From contig NZ_SUNC01000007.1 of assembly GCF_007570835.1 (NCBI RefSeq), forward strand, positions 1 through 35,728: a stretch of DNA of 35,728 nucleotides, in the 5' to 3' direction. Of the stretch, positions 15,572 through 24,147 are shown piece after piece. Source of the DNA: Croceicoccus sediminis (GTDB taxonomy: Bacteria > Pseudomonadota > Alphaproteobacteria > Sphingomonadales > Sphingomonadaceae). The translations under genes were made by a program, and so were the position numbers. Below the pieces are notes generated by a model. The model did no database searches. It saw only the letters and a program-made list of their open reading frames with translations, and was not told the DNA's origin. Every line of letters starts with the position of its first letter. Positions within the stretch are counted from its first letter, which is position 1.

Positions 15572-16219
15572 ATGTTCTACGAAATGGGTGAATCACCAAG
15601 CCTTGTCGGGCGCATAGAGCGCCTGTTCATCGCCGTGGTCCTGGGCCTGATGACGATCATCACTTTCGTCAACGTGGTCGCCAGGTATGTCTTCAACTCC
15701 AATGTCTTGTGGGCCGTGGAAGCCACGGTCTACCTGTTCGCCTGGCTGGTCCTGATCGGCGCGGCGCACTGCGTTGCGATCACCGCGCACCTGGGCGTCG
15801 ATGCCGTGGTCAACCTGCTGGGCAAGACGGGCAAGCGTATCGCTGCCCTCGCCGCCGTCGCAGCCTGCCTCGCCTACTCGGTCCTGCTCCTCATCGGATC
15901 GTGGGACTACTGGTATCCGTTCGTGACCGACCTGTCGTTCCTGACGACAGAGGACGTTCCGATGGCACCCGGCTTTGGTTGGCTCGCCTTCATGAACGGC
16001 GGCGAACCTTATGAGAAGCTGCCCCGCTTCATCCCCTATTTCGTGCTTCCCCTGTCGATGGCGCTTTTGACCATCCGCTGGACGATCTCCGCAATCGAGA
16101 TCCTGCAAGGCAAGCGCGATTCCATCATCGCAAGTCACGAAGTCGTCGAGGAACTCGAAGACCGCGACGCGCATGTCGAAAAGGCCGCAGGCGCGGCCAA
16201 GGAGGCCAACAATGGCTGA
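15572..16219 (+). CDS. dctQ: TRAP transporter small membrane subunit
   Basis: The product has 215 residues. The ATG at 15572 follows GAGAGGAT. Four hydrophobic helices are visible: IAVVLGLMTIITFVNVVARY, YLFAWLVLIGAAHCVAI, IAALAAVAACLAYSVLLLIG and YFVLPLSMALLTIRWTIS. This matches the DctQ topology, and the second helix ends in the family-typical ITAHLGVDAVV. The loop before helix 4 (about residues 112-150, aromatic and acidic) and a charged C-terminal tail make it somewhat longer than many DctQ proteins. It overlaps dctM by 8 nt, indicating translational coupling. It forms the Q-M transport complex in the inner membrane. Confidence 0.92.
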   Translation: MFYEMGESPSLVGRIERLFIAVVLGLMTIITFVNVVARYVFNSNVLWAVEATVYLFAWLVLIGAAHCVAITAHLGVDAVVNLLGKTGKRIAALAAVAACLAYSVLLLIGSWDYWYPFVTDLSFLTTEDVPMAPGFGWLAFMNGGEPYEKLPRFIPYFVLPLSMALLTIRWTISAIEILQGKRDSIIASHEVVEELEDRDAHVEKAAGAAKEANNG

Positions 16220-17723
16220 AGTCCTCATCCTGTTCGCCATGGTCATCGGCTTGCTGATGATCGGCGCGCCGGTCGGCGTTTCGATCGGCCTTAGCTCCAT
16301 CGTCTTCCTGCTGGTCTATTCCAACGGGTCGCTGACGTCCGTCGCCAATACCCTGTTTGACGCCTTCCACGGGCACTACACTCTGCTTGCCATCCCGTTC
16401 TTCATCCTGGCCGCGGCCTTCATGTCGACGGGCGGGGTGGCACAACGCATCATCCGGTTCGCGGTGGCCTGCGTCGGGCACCTTCCCGGTGGCCTTGCCA
16501 TTGCCGGCGTGTTCGCCTGCATGCTGTTCGCCGCGCTGTCCGGTTCCTCCCCGGCAACGGTTGTCGCCGTCGGCTCGATCGTGATCGCGGGCATGACCCA
16601 GGTCGGCTATCCGAAGGAATTCGGTGCTGGCGTGGTTTGTAACGCGGGTACGCTGGGCATCCTGCTGCCGCCGTCCATCGTGATGGTCGTCTATGCCGCC
16701 ACGGTCGACGTGTCGGTGGGCCGCATGTTCCTGGCCGGTGTCATCCCCGGCATCATCGCGGGCCTCATGCTGATGATCGCGATCTATGGCTATGCGCGCT
16801 GGAAGAACCTCGCTCGCGGCAAGTGGGCCGGCTGGCGCGAGATCGGCCGTTCGGGCGCGGATGCGTTCTGGGGTCTGATGCTGGTTGTCGTGGTGCTTGG
16901 CGGCATCTGGGGCGGCGTCTTCACGCCGACCGAAGCAGCCGCAATGGCCGCGGTCTATGCCTTCATCGTCGCCAATTTCATCTACCGCGACATGGGCCCG
17001 CTCAAGGCCAAGGCGAGCGAAGGCCAGCCCGTCCTGCTGAACGAGAAGAACGCCGAAACCAGCCTCATGGCCGCAGGTGCCGGTGTTGCGGTTCTGGGCG
17101 GCGGCAGCGGTCTGGTGGGCGGCAACCCTGCCCCTCGCGCCGATGATCCGACCCGTCCCACTTCGCTGCTGCGCAAGCCGCAGGCACTTCTGACCGCGTG
17201 GTTCCACAAGGACACGCAGGAAGTGCTCTACGATGCGGGCAAGATCACGATCACGCTGATGTTCATCATCGCCAACGCGCTGATCCTGAAGCATGTCCTG
17301 ACCGAAGAGCAGCTGCCCCAGCACATCACGCAGGCAATGCTGTCGTGGGGCCTTGGCCCGGTCACGTTCCTGATCGTGGTCAACCTGATCCTGCTGATCG
17401 GCGGCCAGTTCATGGAGCCCTCGGGCCTGATCGTCATCGTGGCGCCGCTGGTGTTCCCCATCGCCATGCAGCTCGGCATCGATCCGATCCACCTGGGCAT
17501 CATCATGGTCGTGAACATGGAAATCGGCATGATCACCCCGCCAGTCGGTCTCAACCTGTTCGTCACCTCTGGCGTTGCGAACATGTCGATGCTGGCCGTG
17601 GTCAAGGCCGCCCTCCCCTGGCTGGGCGTGCTGGTGATCTTCCTCATCATGGTCACGTACATCCCGATCCTGTCGACCTGGCTGCCGACAATGATGATGG
17701 GTCCGGAAACCATAATACGCTGA
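16212..17723 (+). CDS. dctM: TRAP transporter large membrane subunit with central insertion
   Basis: The product has 503 residues. The ATG at 16212 overlaps the dctQ stop; an extension to 16173 is unlikely. It is a typical DctM/GntP-like permease: MVIGLLMIGAPVGVSIGL start, FFILAAAFMSTGGVAQRI, ALSGSSPATVVAVGSIVI (conserved re-entrant loop), GTLGILLPPSIVMVVYA, and GMITPPVGLNLFVTSG near the end. Usual DctM length is about 430. The excess is a hydrophilic then Gly-rich stretch at about residues 260-335 (KAKASEGQPVLLNEKN, VLGGGSGLVGGNP) between membrane helices. It couples substrate import to a sodium or proton gradient. The product probably imports C4-dicarboxylates. Confidence 0.92.
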   Translation: MAEVLILFAMVIGLLMIGAPVGVSIGLSSIVFLLVYSNGSLTSVANTLFDAFHGHYTLLAIPFFILAAAFMSTGGVAQRIIRFAVACVGHLPGGLAIAGVFACMLFAALSGSSPATVVAVGSIVIAGMTQVGYPKEFGAGVVCNAGTLGILLPPSIVMVVYAATVDVSVGRMFLAGVIPGIIAGLMLMIAIYGYARWKNLARGKWAGWREIGRSGADAFWGLMLVVVVLGGIWGGVFTPTEAAAMAAVYAFIVANFIYRDMGPLKAKASEGQPVLLNEKNAETSLMAAGAGVAVLGGGSGLVGGNPAPRADDPTRPTSLLRKPQALLTAWFHKDTQEVLYDAGKITITLMFIIANALILKHVLTEEQLPQHITQAMLSWGLGPVTFLIVVNLILLIGGQFMEPSGLIVIVAPLVFPIAMQLGIDPIHLGIIMVVNMEIGMITPPVGLNLFVTSGVANMSMLAVVKAALPWLGVLVIFLIMVTYIPILSTWLPTMMMGPETIIR

Positions 17724-17724
17724 T

Positions 17725-17740
17725 CCGGCTTTCGAGCCGG
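17725..17740 (+). repeat. UUCG-tetraloop hairpin after dctM
   Basis: CCGGCT-TTCG-AGCCGG starts 2 nt after the dctM stop codon. In RNA this is an exceptionally stable UUCG tetraloop stem, likely to protect the transcript 3' end together with the terminator just downstream. Confidence 0.7.
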
Positions 17741-17744
17741 CTAT

Positions 17745-17794
17745 TGGACCGGGGGCGCACCCTCCCCTTCTCCCGCCCCCGGTCCAGCTTTTTT
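17745..17794 (+). terminator. Factor-independent terminator after dctPQM
   Basis: TGGACCGGGGGCG (17745-17757) pairs perfectly with CGCCCCCGGTCCA (17774-17786); TTTTTT follows at 17789-17794. It separates the transporter operon from malic enzyme, whose ATG lies only 22 nt further on, so read-through across it may also feed the next genes. Confidence 0.92.
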
Positions 17795-17815
17795 ACAAGG
17801 ATTGATTTAAGGCCG

Positions 17816-19480
17816 ATGCACCAGGCAAGGCAGAACAGGACCAACCGGGACGCACGCGCGATCCTGTCCGATCCGCTGGTCAACAAGGGCACGGCCTTTA
17901 CCGAAGAGGAGCGCGACAGCCTCGGCCTCCACGGCCTGCTGCCTAGCCACGTTTCGACGATCGCAGGTCAGATTGACCGCCGCATCGCCGTCCTCCGCGC
18001 CTTTTCGACCCCTTTCGAAAAATACGCATTCCTGCGCGATCTGCAGGATACCAACGAAACGCTCTTCTACGCGCTGATGGCGCAGTACCGTTCGGAACTG
18101 CTGCCGCTCGTCTATACGCCGACCGTGGGTGAAGCCTGCGTGCGGTTCAGCGAAATCTATCGCCGCCCCCGCGGGCTGTTCCTATCCTATCCCCTCAAGG
18201 GACGGCTGCGTCAGATCCTGGCCGACCTGCCGTTCGACGACGTAGAAGTGATCTGCGCGACCGACGGGGAACGGATACTGGGTCTGGGCGACCAGGGGGC
18301 TGGCGGCATGGGCATCCCCATCGGCAAGCTTTCGCTTTATACCGATTGCGCGGGGATTGATCCGGCCCGCACGCTTCCGGTCCTGATCGACACGGGCACC
18401 GACAACGAAGCGCACCTCGACAATCCGCTCTATGTCGGCTGGCGGCACAGGCGCGTTCGGGGCGCGGATTACGACGCCTTCATCGAAGAGTTCGTGGAAG
18501 CGGTGCGCGAACGCTGGCCCGGTGCAATGCTGCAATGGGAAGATTTCGCCGGGCCCAACGCGGTCACCCTGCTTGACCGGTATCGCGACCGCCTGCCGTC
18601 TTTCAACGACGACATACAGGGCACCGCGGCGACCGCGCTTGCCGCGGTCCTGTCGGCCGAAAGGCTGGCGGGGATCGACCTTGCCGAACACAAGGTCCTG
18701 CTTTTCGGTGCGGGCGCAGCCGGATGCGGTATCCTTGCCCTGCTGGTCGGCGAACTGGAGAAACGAGGGCTTTCGCGCGACGCGGCGCGGCGCTGCATCC
18801 ATGCGGTCGACCGCGACGGACTGATTATCGAAGGGATCAACGTCGCCATACCGGGACAGGCGCTTGTCGCCCGGCCGAGTGCCGAAGCAGACGAATGGCT
18901 GTCCTGCGGCAGGGCGCCACGCCTGCTTGAGACGATAGAGCGGGTTCGGCCCGCGGTCCTGATCGGTACTTCGGGCCAGTTCGGCGCATTCGACGAACCG
19001 GTCGTTCGCGCCATGGCGAACCACAACGAACGCCCCATCATCCTGCCCCTTTCGAACCCGGTCACCCGGTCCGAGGCTGCGGCGGCCGATATCCAGGCGT
19101 GGTCCGACGGCCGCGCGATCATCGGCACGGGAAGCCCTTCAAACGGGGCGCACGGCGCGGTCACGCAAGTCAACAACGTCTACATCTTCCCCGGCATCGG
19201 CCTTGGTGTGCTGGTTTCCGGGGCCACGCGGATCACCGACGACATGTTCGCCGAAGCGGCAAAGGCGCTGGCCTCGCTTCAGCCGGAAGGGAGCGGCGAC
19301 GCGATGTTCCCGCCCAGCGAACAACTGGCCGCGGTTGCCGATTGCGTCGCCCTGGCCGTGTGCCGGGTGGCCGAACGCGATCTGGGAGCAATTCCCCCCT
19401 TGGACGGTTGGGAAAATGCCATTGCAAAGCGCCGGTGGGTCCCTGCCTACCGCGACGCATTGCCTTCGGCCCAATCTTGA
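17816..19480 (+). CDS. NAD-type malic enzyme (oxaloacetate-decarboxylating malate dehydrogenase)
   Basis: The product has 554 residues, the length of the large MaeA/SfcA-type malic enzymes. It oxidatively decarboxylates malate to pyruvate and CO2. Visible motifs are YTPTVGEAC (Y100), LGLGDQGAGGMGIPIGKLSL with catalytic-position K171, WEDFAGPNA, FNDDIQGTA (263-271), and the Rossmann GAGAAGCGI. IGTSGQFGAF and LSNPVTRSEA follow. The frame is open far upstream into dctM, but the ATG at 17816 after the terminator is the first sensible start; its ribosome site (AAGG close to the ATG) is mediocre. Position after a C4-dicarboxylate transporter suggests it feeds imported malate/succinate carbon to pyruvate. 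Confidence 0.93.
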   Translation: MHQARQNRTNRDARAILSDPLVNKGTAFTEEERDSLGLHGLLPSHVSTIAGQIDRRIAVLRAFSTPFEKYAFLRDLQDTNETLFYALMAQYRSELLPLVYTPTVGEACVRFSEIYRRPRGLFLSYPLKGRLRQILADLPFDDVEVICATDGERILGLGDQGAGGMGIPIGKLSLYTDCAGIDPARTLPVLIDTGTDNEAHLDNPLYVGWRHRRVRGADYDAFIEEFVEAVRERWPGAMLQWEDFAGPNAVTLLDRYRDRLPSFNDDIQGTAATALAAVLSAERLAGIDLAEHKVLLFGAGAAGCGILALLVGELEKRGLSRDAARRCIHAVDRDGLIIEGINVAIPGQALVARPSAEADEWLSCGRAPRLLETIERVRPAVLIGTSGQFGAFDEPVVRAMANHNERPIILPLSNPVTRSEAAAADIQAWSDGRAIIGTGSPSNGAHGAVTQVNNVYIFPGIGLGVLVSGATRITDDMFAEAAKALASLQPEGSGDAMFPPSEQLAAVADCVALAVCRVAERDLGAIPPLDGWENAIAKRRWVPAYRDALPSAQS

Positions 19481-19491
19481 AGGAAATTTGA

Positions 19492-19881
19492 ATGCCACTC
19501 GTAAAAATCGACATGATGGAAGGCCGCTCGGACGCGGAAATCCGCACCCTCCTCGATACCGTCCAGGACACCATCGTGGATGCTTTCGGCGTGCCCGAAA
19601 ATGACCGCTACCAGATCGTGACCGAGCATAAGCCCGGGCGCATGATCATGCTGGATACCGGGCTCGGCCTCGATCGGAGCGAGAAGGTGATCGCCATCCA
19701 CATCTTCACCTCGCCGCGCACGCCCGACATGCTCAAGGATGTCTACGCCGGCTTTGCGAAGAACCTGAAGGAAAAGTGCGGGCTCGATCCGCAGGACCTT
19801 TTCGTCGCGGTCACGCCCAACGGGGTTTCTGACTGGAGCTTCGGTTGCGGCGAAGCACAGTACATGACCGGAACTCTCTAA
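19492..19881 (+). CDS. Tautomerase-superfamily protein
   Basis: The product has 129 residues and starts Met-Pro, so removal of Met exposes the catalytic N-terminal proline of the tautomerase superfamily. The beta-alpha-beta pattern is MPLVKIDMMEGRSDAEIRTL, then DAFGVPENDRYQIVTEH, and a second unit IHIFTSPRTPDMLKDVYAGF. The length is twice that of 4-oxalocrotonate tautomerase, as in the fused cis-CaaD/MSAD-like group (Tautomerase_2). It lies 11 nt after malic enzyme with AAGGAA upstream, so the two are probably co-transcribed. A keto-enol tautomerisation of an oxo-acid would fit, but the substrate is unknown. Confidence 0.88.
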   Translation: MPLVKIDMMEGRSDAEIRTLLDTVQDTIVDAFGVPENDRYQIVTEHKPGRMIMLDTGLGLDRSEKVIAIHIFTSPRTPDMLKDVYAGFAKNLKEKCGLDPQDLFVAVTPNGVSDWSFGCGEAQYMTGTL

Positions 19882-19950
19882 GTACCGAGCCTATAGGCCC
19901 ACGTGGCCTGCGTTTCTGCCGATTAGAAAACCCATCAGCGTAAGAAACAG

Positions 19951-19980
19951 TTTTCCCGGCCGGTCGCCCGGCCGGGAAAA
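19951..19980. terminator. Bidirectional terminator between convergent transcripts
   Basis: TTTTCCCGGCCGG (19951-19963), loop TCGC, and CCGGCCGGGAAAA (19968-19980) give a perfect 13-bp stem with A/T ends on both sides. It separates the tautomerase (plus) from the TonB receptor (minus). Confidence 0.93.
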
Positions 19981-20024
19981 TGTTGGCTCGCGCCCCAGAG
20001 GGATGGCGCGCGGGCTCGGAGAGT

Positions 20025-22280
20025 TCAGAAGCCCAGACGGACGCGCGCACCGAAGTAGCGGTCGAAGTTGCGCGGCAATTGCTGGGTAAGAATGTACGGG
20101 CTGTTGCGCGGATTGGTATCGTCGATGATGCGCGACGCGTACTTCTCGTCGAACAGGTTGTTGACGAAGACCGAAACCGACCAACGATCGTTCTGTTCTT
20201 TCACGCCGACCGAGAGATTGGCGATGCCATAGGCGTCCTGCACGGTCCGCGGGTTCTGGGACAGCGAGAAGTTCACGTCGCTCTGCCAGGTGTAGTTGCC
20301 GCGGGTGAAGACGGCGAGCCTCTGGCTGACCGGCTGTGAGAAATCGAAGCCCAGGTTGAACTTGAAGTCGGGCGAGTTGCCCAGCTGTTCGCCGGCCAGG
20401 TCCTGGACGGGCTGGTTCAGCACGGGGTCGAAGACGCAGCCCTCCGCCTCGGTCTGCCCGAAATAGCACTGTGCAGTCGGGTATTCCCGGATCTCGGCAT
20501 CGACATAGGCCGCCGAACCGAACAGCGTCAGGTTGTCGGTGGGCGAATAGTAGGTCTCGAACTCGATACCGCGCGTCCGCAGCTTGCCGACGTTGGTCAG
20601 TTCGAACTGCGGCGCCAGGAGCTGCGCATTCACGCCCTGCGCCTGAAAATTGTCGTAATCCGTCCAGAAGGCGACCAGCTGGAACCGCGCATCACCGCCA
20701 AGCGCCGTGCCCGAAAGGCCGATTTCGTAGTTGATGCTGTCTTCGGACTTGATCGGATTGTCCGCGCGGCGCTGGTCGAAGCCCGACGACACGTCGTAGG
20801 CCTGCCCCTTGTAGCCGGTGGCGATGGAGCCGAAGAGCATCAACCCGTTGTCGAAGAATTGCTGCAACGACACCTTGCCGGTGACCGCCGTTTCCGAATC
20901 GCTTCCCGAATAGACGACAGGGACCGCCGGGCGATTGTCCTGGAAGCTGACGCCGATCTTTTCGTGGTTGATACGGCCGCCAAGCGTAAGGAGCGTGTTG
21001 GGCGTGATGTCGTATCCAAGCTGCGCAAAGGCCGCGAATGTTTCGGTATCAGCCGACGAATCCCAGTTCTGCTTGAGCGGCGGAATGGGCGACGTGCGGA
21101 TGAAGGAACGGTCGGTCGTACCGTCCGAGTAATACAGGCCGAGGATGTAGTCGAAGACCCCCGACGTGGGCGACGTCAGGCGCAGTTCCTGCGTGAACTG
21201 TTCGGCATTATACGTCGTGTCGTGACGGATGATGGGAGCCGCCGTACCGTCCTGATCGTTGATCGAATCGTAGCGCCAGTCCTGGTAGCTGGTGATCGAC
21301 GAAAGCGTGGCAAAGCCGAGGTCGATGTCCGCCTTGAACGAGGCGATCAGCTGGTCGCTGTCGCCGTAACGGTCTACGTCGTTGCGCACGACGTTGTTTG
21401 CCGGGCCAGGCTCGATCCCGGTCAGGTCGTAGTCGCGGTTGATCGGATTGCCCGCGCCGTCGACCTGGTCGACGCGCAGGTAAGTGTCGGGCAGCAGGCT
21501 ATCAGTCGCTTCGCCATAGTCCGCGGTCAGCGTGAACGTCGCCGCGCCGAATTCCTGCCGGATCTTGCCGCGCACGCCCCAGGTGTTTTCACCGCCAAGC
21601 GTTGAGCCGGTGGTCAGGTTGTCGATGTAACCGTCGAAGTCGGACCAGTAGCCACTGATGCGGAAGCCGCCGGCGTCGTTGATCGGGCCGGAGACCGCAG
21701 CTTCGGCGCGGTACTGTTCGTCATCGGTGACGGAGAACTGGGTATAGCCCGTGAAATAGTCGGTCGGATCGCGCGTGACGATATTCACGACACCGGCCGA
21801 GGCGTTCTTGCCGAACAGCGTGCCTTGCGGACCGCGCAGGATTTCGACGCGCGCAGGATCGGAAATGCTGGAAAAGGCCTGCCCGGCCTGAAGCAGGGCG
21901 ACATCGTCGACAACGACGAGAACCGAGGATTCGACCGCGGTGGAGAAGGCGACCGTGCCGACGCCGCGAAGGGCGATGGAATGGCCGGCCTGGCTGCCGC
22001 CTGCGGTGATGGTCAGGGAGGGCGATACGCTGGTCAGATCCTCGAACTCGTTGACCTGTGCGGCTTCGAGCACGTCGTCGCCGATCGCGCTGACCGCGAC
22101 GGGAACTTCAAGGACGTTTTGTTCGCGCTTCTGCGCGGTCACGATGATGGTGTTCAGGCTTTCCGCGCCGGCGTCTTCCTGGGCCTGAGCCGGGACTGCC
22201 ACCACGGCAACGGCGAGGATCCCCGCCGTCGCAATTGCCGATCCACTGCCCTTCAGGGCGGAACGAACCGTTCGAATCAT
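20025..22280 (-). CDS. TonB-dependent outer-membrane receptor
   Basis: The product has 751 residues. The ATG at 22278-22280 follows GGGAGAGG; the frame extends to 22328 without support. The signal peptide of about 36 residues ends VPAQAQ. A TonB-box-like LNTIIVTAQKR is followed by the plug domain (VPVAVSAIGDDVLEAAQVNE, ALRGVGT, RVEILRGPQGTLFGKNASAG, about residues 50-165). A 22-strand barrel follows and ends in a phenylalanine (ARVRLGF). This is the iron-complex-type receptor family that sphingomonads widely use for aromatic or carbohydrate uptake; the substrate cannot be read from sequence. A GntR/FadR-type operator lies upstream and a secreted esterase gene precedes it on the same strand, suggesting uptake of an ester or its product. 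Confidence 0.93.
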   Translation of the reverse strand: MIRTVRSALKGSGSAIATAGILAVAVVAVPAQAQEDAGAESLNTIIVTAQKREQNVLEVPVAVSAIGDDVLEAAQVNEFEDLTSVSPSLTITAGGSQAGHSIALRGVGTVAFSTAVESSVLVVVDDVALLQAGQAFSSISDPARVEILRGPQGTLFGKNASAGVVNIVTRDPTDYFTGYTQFSVTDDEQYRAEAAVSGPINDAGGFRISGYWSDFDGYIDNLTTGSTLGGENTWGVRGKIRQEFGAATFTLTADYGEATDSLLPDTYLRVDQVDGAGNPINRDYDLTGIEPGPANNVVRNDVDRYGDSDQLIASFKADIDLGFATLSSITSYQDWRYDSINDQDGTAAPIIRHDTTYNAEQFTQELRLTSPTSGVFDYILGLYYSDGTTDRSFIRTSPIPPLKQNWDSSADTETFAAFAQLGYDITPNTLLTLGGRINHEKIGVSFQDNRPAVPVVYSGSDSETAVTGKVSLQQFFDNGLMLFGSIATGYKGQAYDVSSGFDQRRADNPIKSEDSINYEIGLSGTALGGDARFQLVAFWTDYDNFQAQGVNAQLLAPQFELTNVGKLRTRGIEFETYYSPTDNLTLFGSAAYVDAEIREYPTAQCYFGQTEAEGCVFDPVLNQPVQDLAGEQLGNSPDFKFNLGFDFSQPVSQRLAVFTRGNYTWQSDVNFSLSQNPRTVQDAYGIANLSVGVKEQNDRWSVSVFVNNLFDEKYASRIIDDTNPRNSPYILTQQLPRNFDRYFGARVRLGF

Positions 22281-22347
22281 GAAACCTCTCCCTTGACGAT
22301 ATGAGCATTCTTGCATGCGCAAATTCACGATGCGTTTCGCATAATAT

Positions 22348-22358
22348 TGGTCTTACCA
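22348..22358 (-). promoter_or_regulatory. GntR/FadR-type operator upstream of the TonB receptor
   Basis: The minus strand reads TGGT-AAG-ACCA, in the wider context TTGTGGTAAGACCAA. The core equals the TGGTNNNACCA dyad bound by FadR-subfamily GntR regulators such as PdhR. It lies 68-78 nt before the start codon in an AT-rich stretch. A second small dyad ATGCG-TTT-CGCAT lies at 22331-22343. No GntR gene is in the window. Confidence 0.5.
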
Positions 22359-22545
22359 CAATACATAATTGGATTTGCCGAAATTATCGCATCAAATTAT
22401 TGATATAATGAACTTCTAATTTCCATCTGATCGCGCATGGACGCTTGGTAACGCCCCGAATTTCTGAGTGTGAATGCGCCCCCATTGACTTAAGACCGCC
22501 GTTGGCCTGACCAGTTATGTCGAGCGATCTGAACCACTTTGCGCG

Positions 22546-24147
22546 TCACTCCCCTGCGGCGAAGCTGCGAAAGAATTCGAGACGTTCCCGCGATGGCCAG
22601 CCGGCCACCTCGACATCGCCGGTGGCGAGCCAGAGCAGAAGCGGGTCCTTCGCGTCGAACCGGGGCCACGTGAATCCAGGCGCGGAAGGCACGCCCGTTC
22701 TTGCAAAAGCGACGAGCGCCGACTGCATCGCCTCGCTGAGCGCCCGGTCCCCGTCCTGCCAGGCGCGCGTTGGCCTGAACTTGTTGAAGCTTTCCAGCGT
22801 GCCCAGCCAGAACGGTACTTCCGATGTGTGATAGGCCCCGGCGGTTTCGGCATCGTGCCCCGCGATCACCACGCCTTCGGGATAGCGATGGGGCTGCGCG
22901 AATTCGTAGCTGAAGACGGGGGCCGATCCGCTCGAGCTCTGGCGGCTTGCCCACTCGAACATCCACAGTGCGATCGTGCCGTCACGGTCAGCCAGCCGCG
23001 CCTGCGCAATGGCCTCAACGTCGCTCGACGCCGGATAGAGTGCGAAAAACTCCTGCGCCCTGTCACCGAACCGGTCCTGCGCCTTTGCGCGATAGTCCTC
23101 AAGCCCGGCGATGTGGCCAAGGCCGCCGAAGGATTCGTCACGCGTGAACCCGACGATAAGCGGCACATCGGCCTGCGCGCCCTTTGCGAATACCTCGTCG
23201 ATCGAGCGCGGCAGGAAATAACCGTCATTGATCGGCCCCACGCGCGGCGAACCGGTTGAGCGCGGCAGGTCGAGCATCTTGTCAGCAGCCAGTTCGCGCA
23301 TCTCGTCAATCGAAGCGGCCTTCCAGATTTCCTGGATGCGGACGCCGTCGGCCTCCGCCTTGGCCAGCGATGGCATCATCGAGCGCGCACTGCCGATCAG
23401 CGCACCGCTCATACCGACCGCCCGATCGAACAGGCCTTCGGCCAAGGGGCTGGCCTGCAGCGCATTGACCGACATCGCCCCTGCCGACTGCCCGACGATG
23501 GTTACGTTGTCGGGATCCCCGCCGAACCGGGCGATGTTGTCACGAACCCATTCCAGCGCCGCGACCTGATCGAGAAGTCCGTAGTTCCCGGACGCACCCT
23601 CAGCCGATTCCGCCGTGAGTTCGGGATGGGCGAGAAAGCCCAGAGCGCCGAGACGGTAATTGAGATTGATGACGACGACGTCGCGCATCGCCAGGTACTG
23701 CCCGCTATAGATGGGCATGCTGCCCGCACCCACGAAGAACGCACCGCCGTGAATGTAGACGATGACCGGCGCATCGCTCAGCCCCGGTTTCGCCCAGACG
23801 TTGAGGTAGAGGCAATCCTCGCTCATCACCTCGGCACCGGAGTATTGATTGTTAAGAACGCCGCGCAGGGGCTGCATGCATTGCGGCCCGAACCGGTCCG
23901 CGTGACGGACTTCGTTCCAGCTTTCCACCTGAGCGGGCGGGCGCCAGCGCAATTCGCGCACCGGCGGGGCCGCGTAGGGAATGCCGAGATAGGCATCGAC
24001 GCCGTTATCGAGTGCGACGCCGTCGACCGGACCGCTTGCCGTGTTCACGACGCCAGCCCTGTCAAGCGATCCGCCTTGCGCCGCCGCAATCGGTCCTGCC
24101 CACAGGCTCAGGACTACCGCGATTAACAGACGCAACGCCTGATGCAC
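22546..24147 (-). CDS. Secreted type-B carboxylesterase
   Basis: The product has 533 residues with a GTG start at 24147, chosen because AGGGAGAG lies 6 nt upstream and the protein then begins directly with a signal peptide (MHQALRLLIAVVLSLWAGPI, cleaved after AAA). The alternative ATG at 24180 has no ribosome site. The alpha/beta-hydrolase type-B layout is clear: YLGIPYAAPPV, SEDCLYLNVWA, VYIHGGAFFVGAG (oxyanion hole), nucleophile GQSAGA with Ser221, acid Glu338 (TRDESFGG) and His440 (GAYHTSEVPFW). It hydrolyses carboxylic esters in the periplasm or outside the cell. Feruloyl or other aromatic esters are a plausible substrate given the ferulate locus nearby, but this is inference. Confidence 0.92.
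   Translation of the reverse strand: MHQALRLLIAVVLSLWAGPIAAAQGGSLDRAGVVNTASGPVDGVALDNGVDAYLGIPYAAPPVRELRWRPPAQVESWNEVRHADRFGPQCMQPLRGVLNNQYSGAEVMSEDCLYLNVWAKPGLSDAPVIVYIHGGAFFVGAGSMPIYSGQYLAMRDVVVINLNYRLGALGFLAHPELTAESAEGASGNYGLLDQVAALEWVRDNIARFGGDPDNVTIVGQSAGAMSVNALQASPLAEGLFDRAVGMSGALIGSARSMMPSLAKAEADGVRIQEIWKAASIDEMRELAADKMLDLPRSTGSPRVGPINDGYFLPRSIDEVFAKGAQADVPLIVGFTRDESFGGLGHIAGLEDYRAKAQDRFGDRAQEFFALYPASSDVEAIAQARLADRDGTIALWMFEWASRQSSSGSAPVFSYEFAQPHRYPEGVVIAGHDAETAGAYHTSEVPFWLGTLESFNKFRPTRAWQDGDRALSEAMQSALVAFARTGVPSAPGFTWPRFDAKDPLLLWLATGDVEVAGWPSRERLEFFRSFAAGE

Noticed and set aside
17198-17815. Long N-terminal extension of the malic enzyme frame
   Set aside because: It overlaps dctM and a strong terminator. 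The malic enzyme homology starts after the ATG at 17816.
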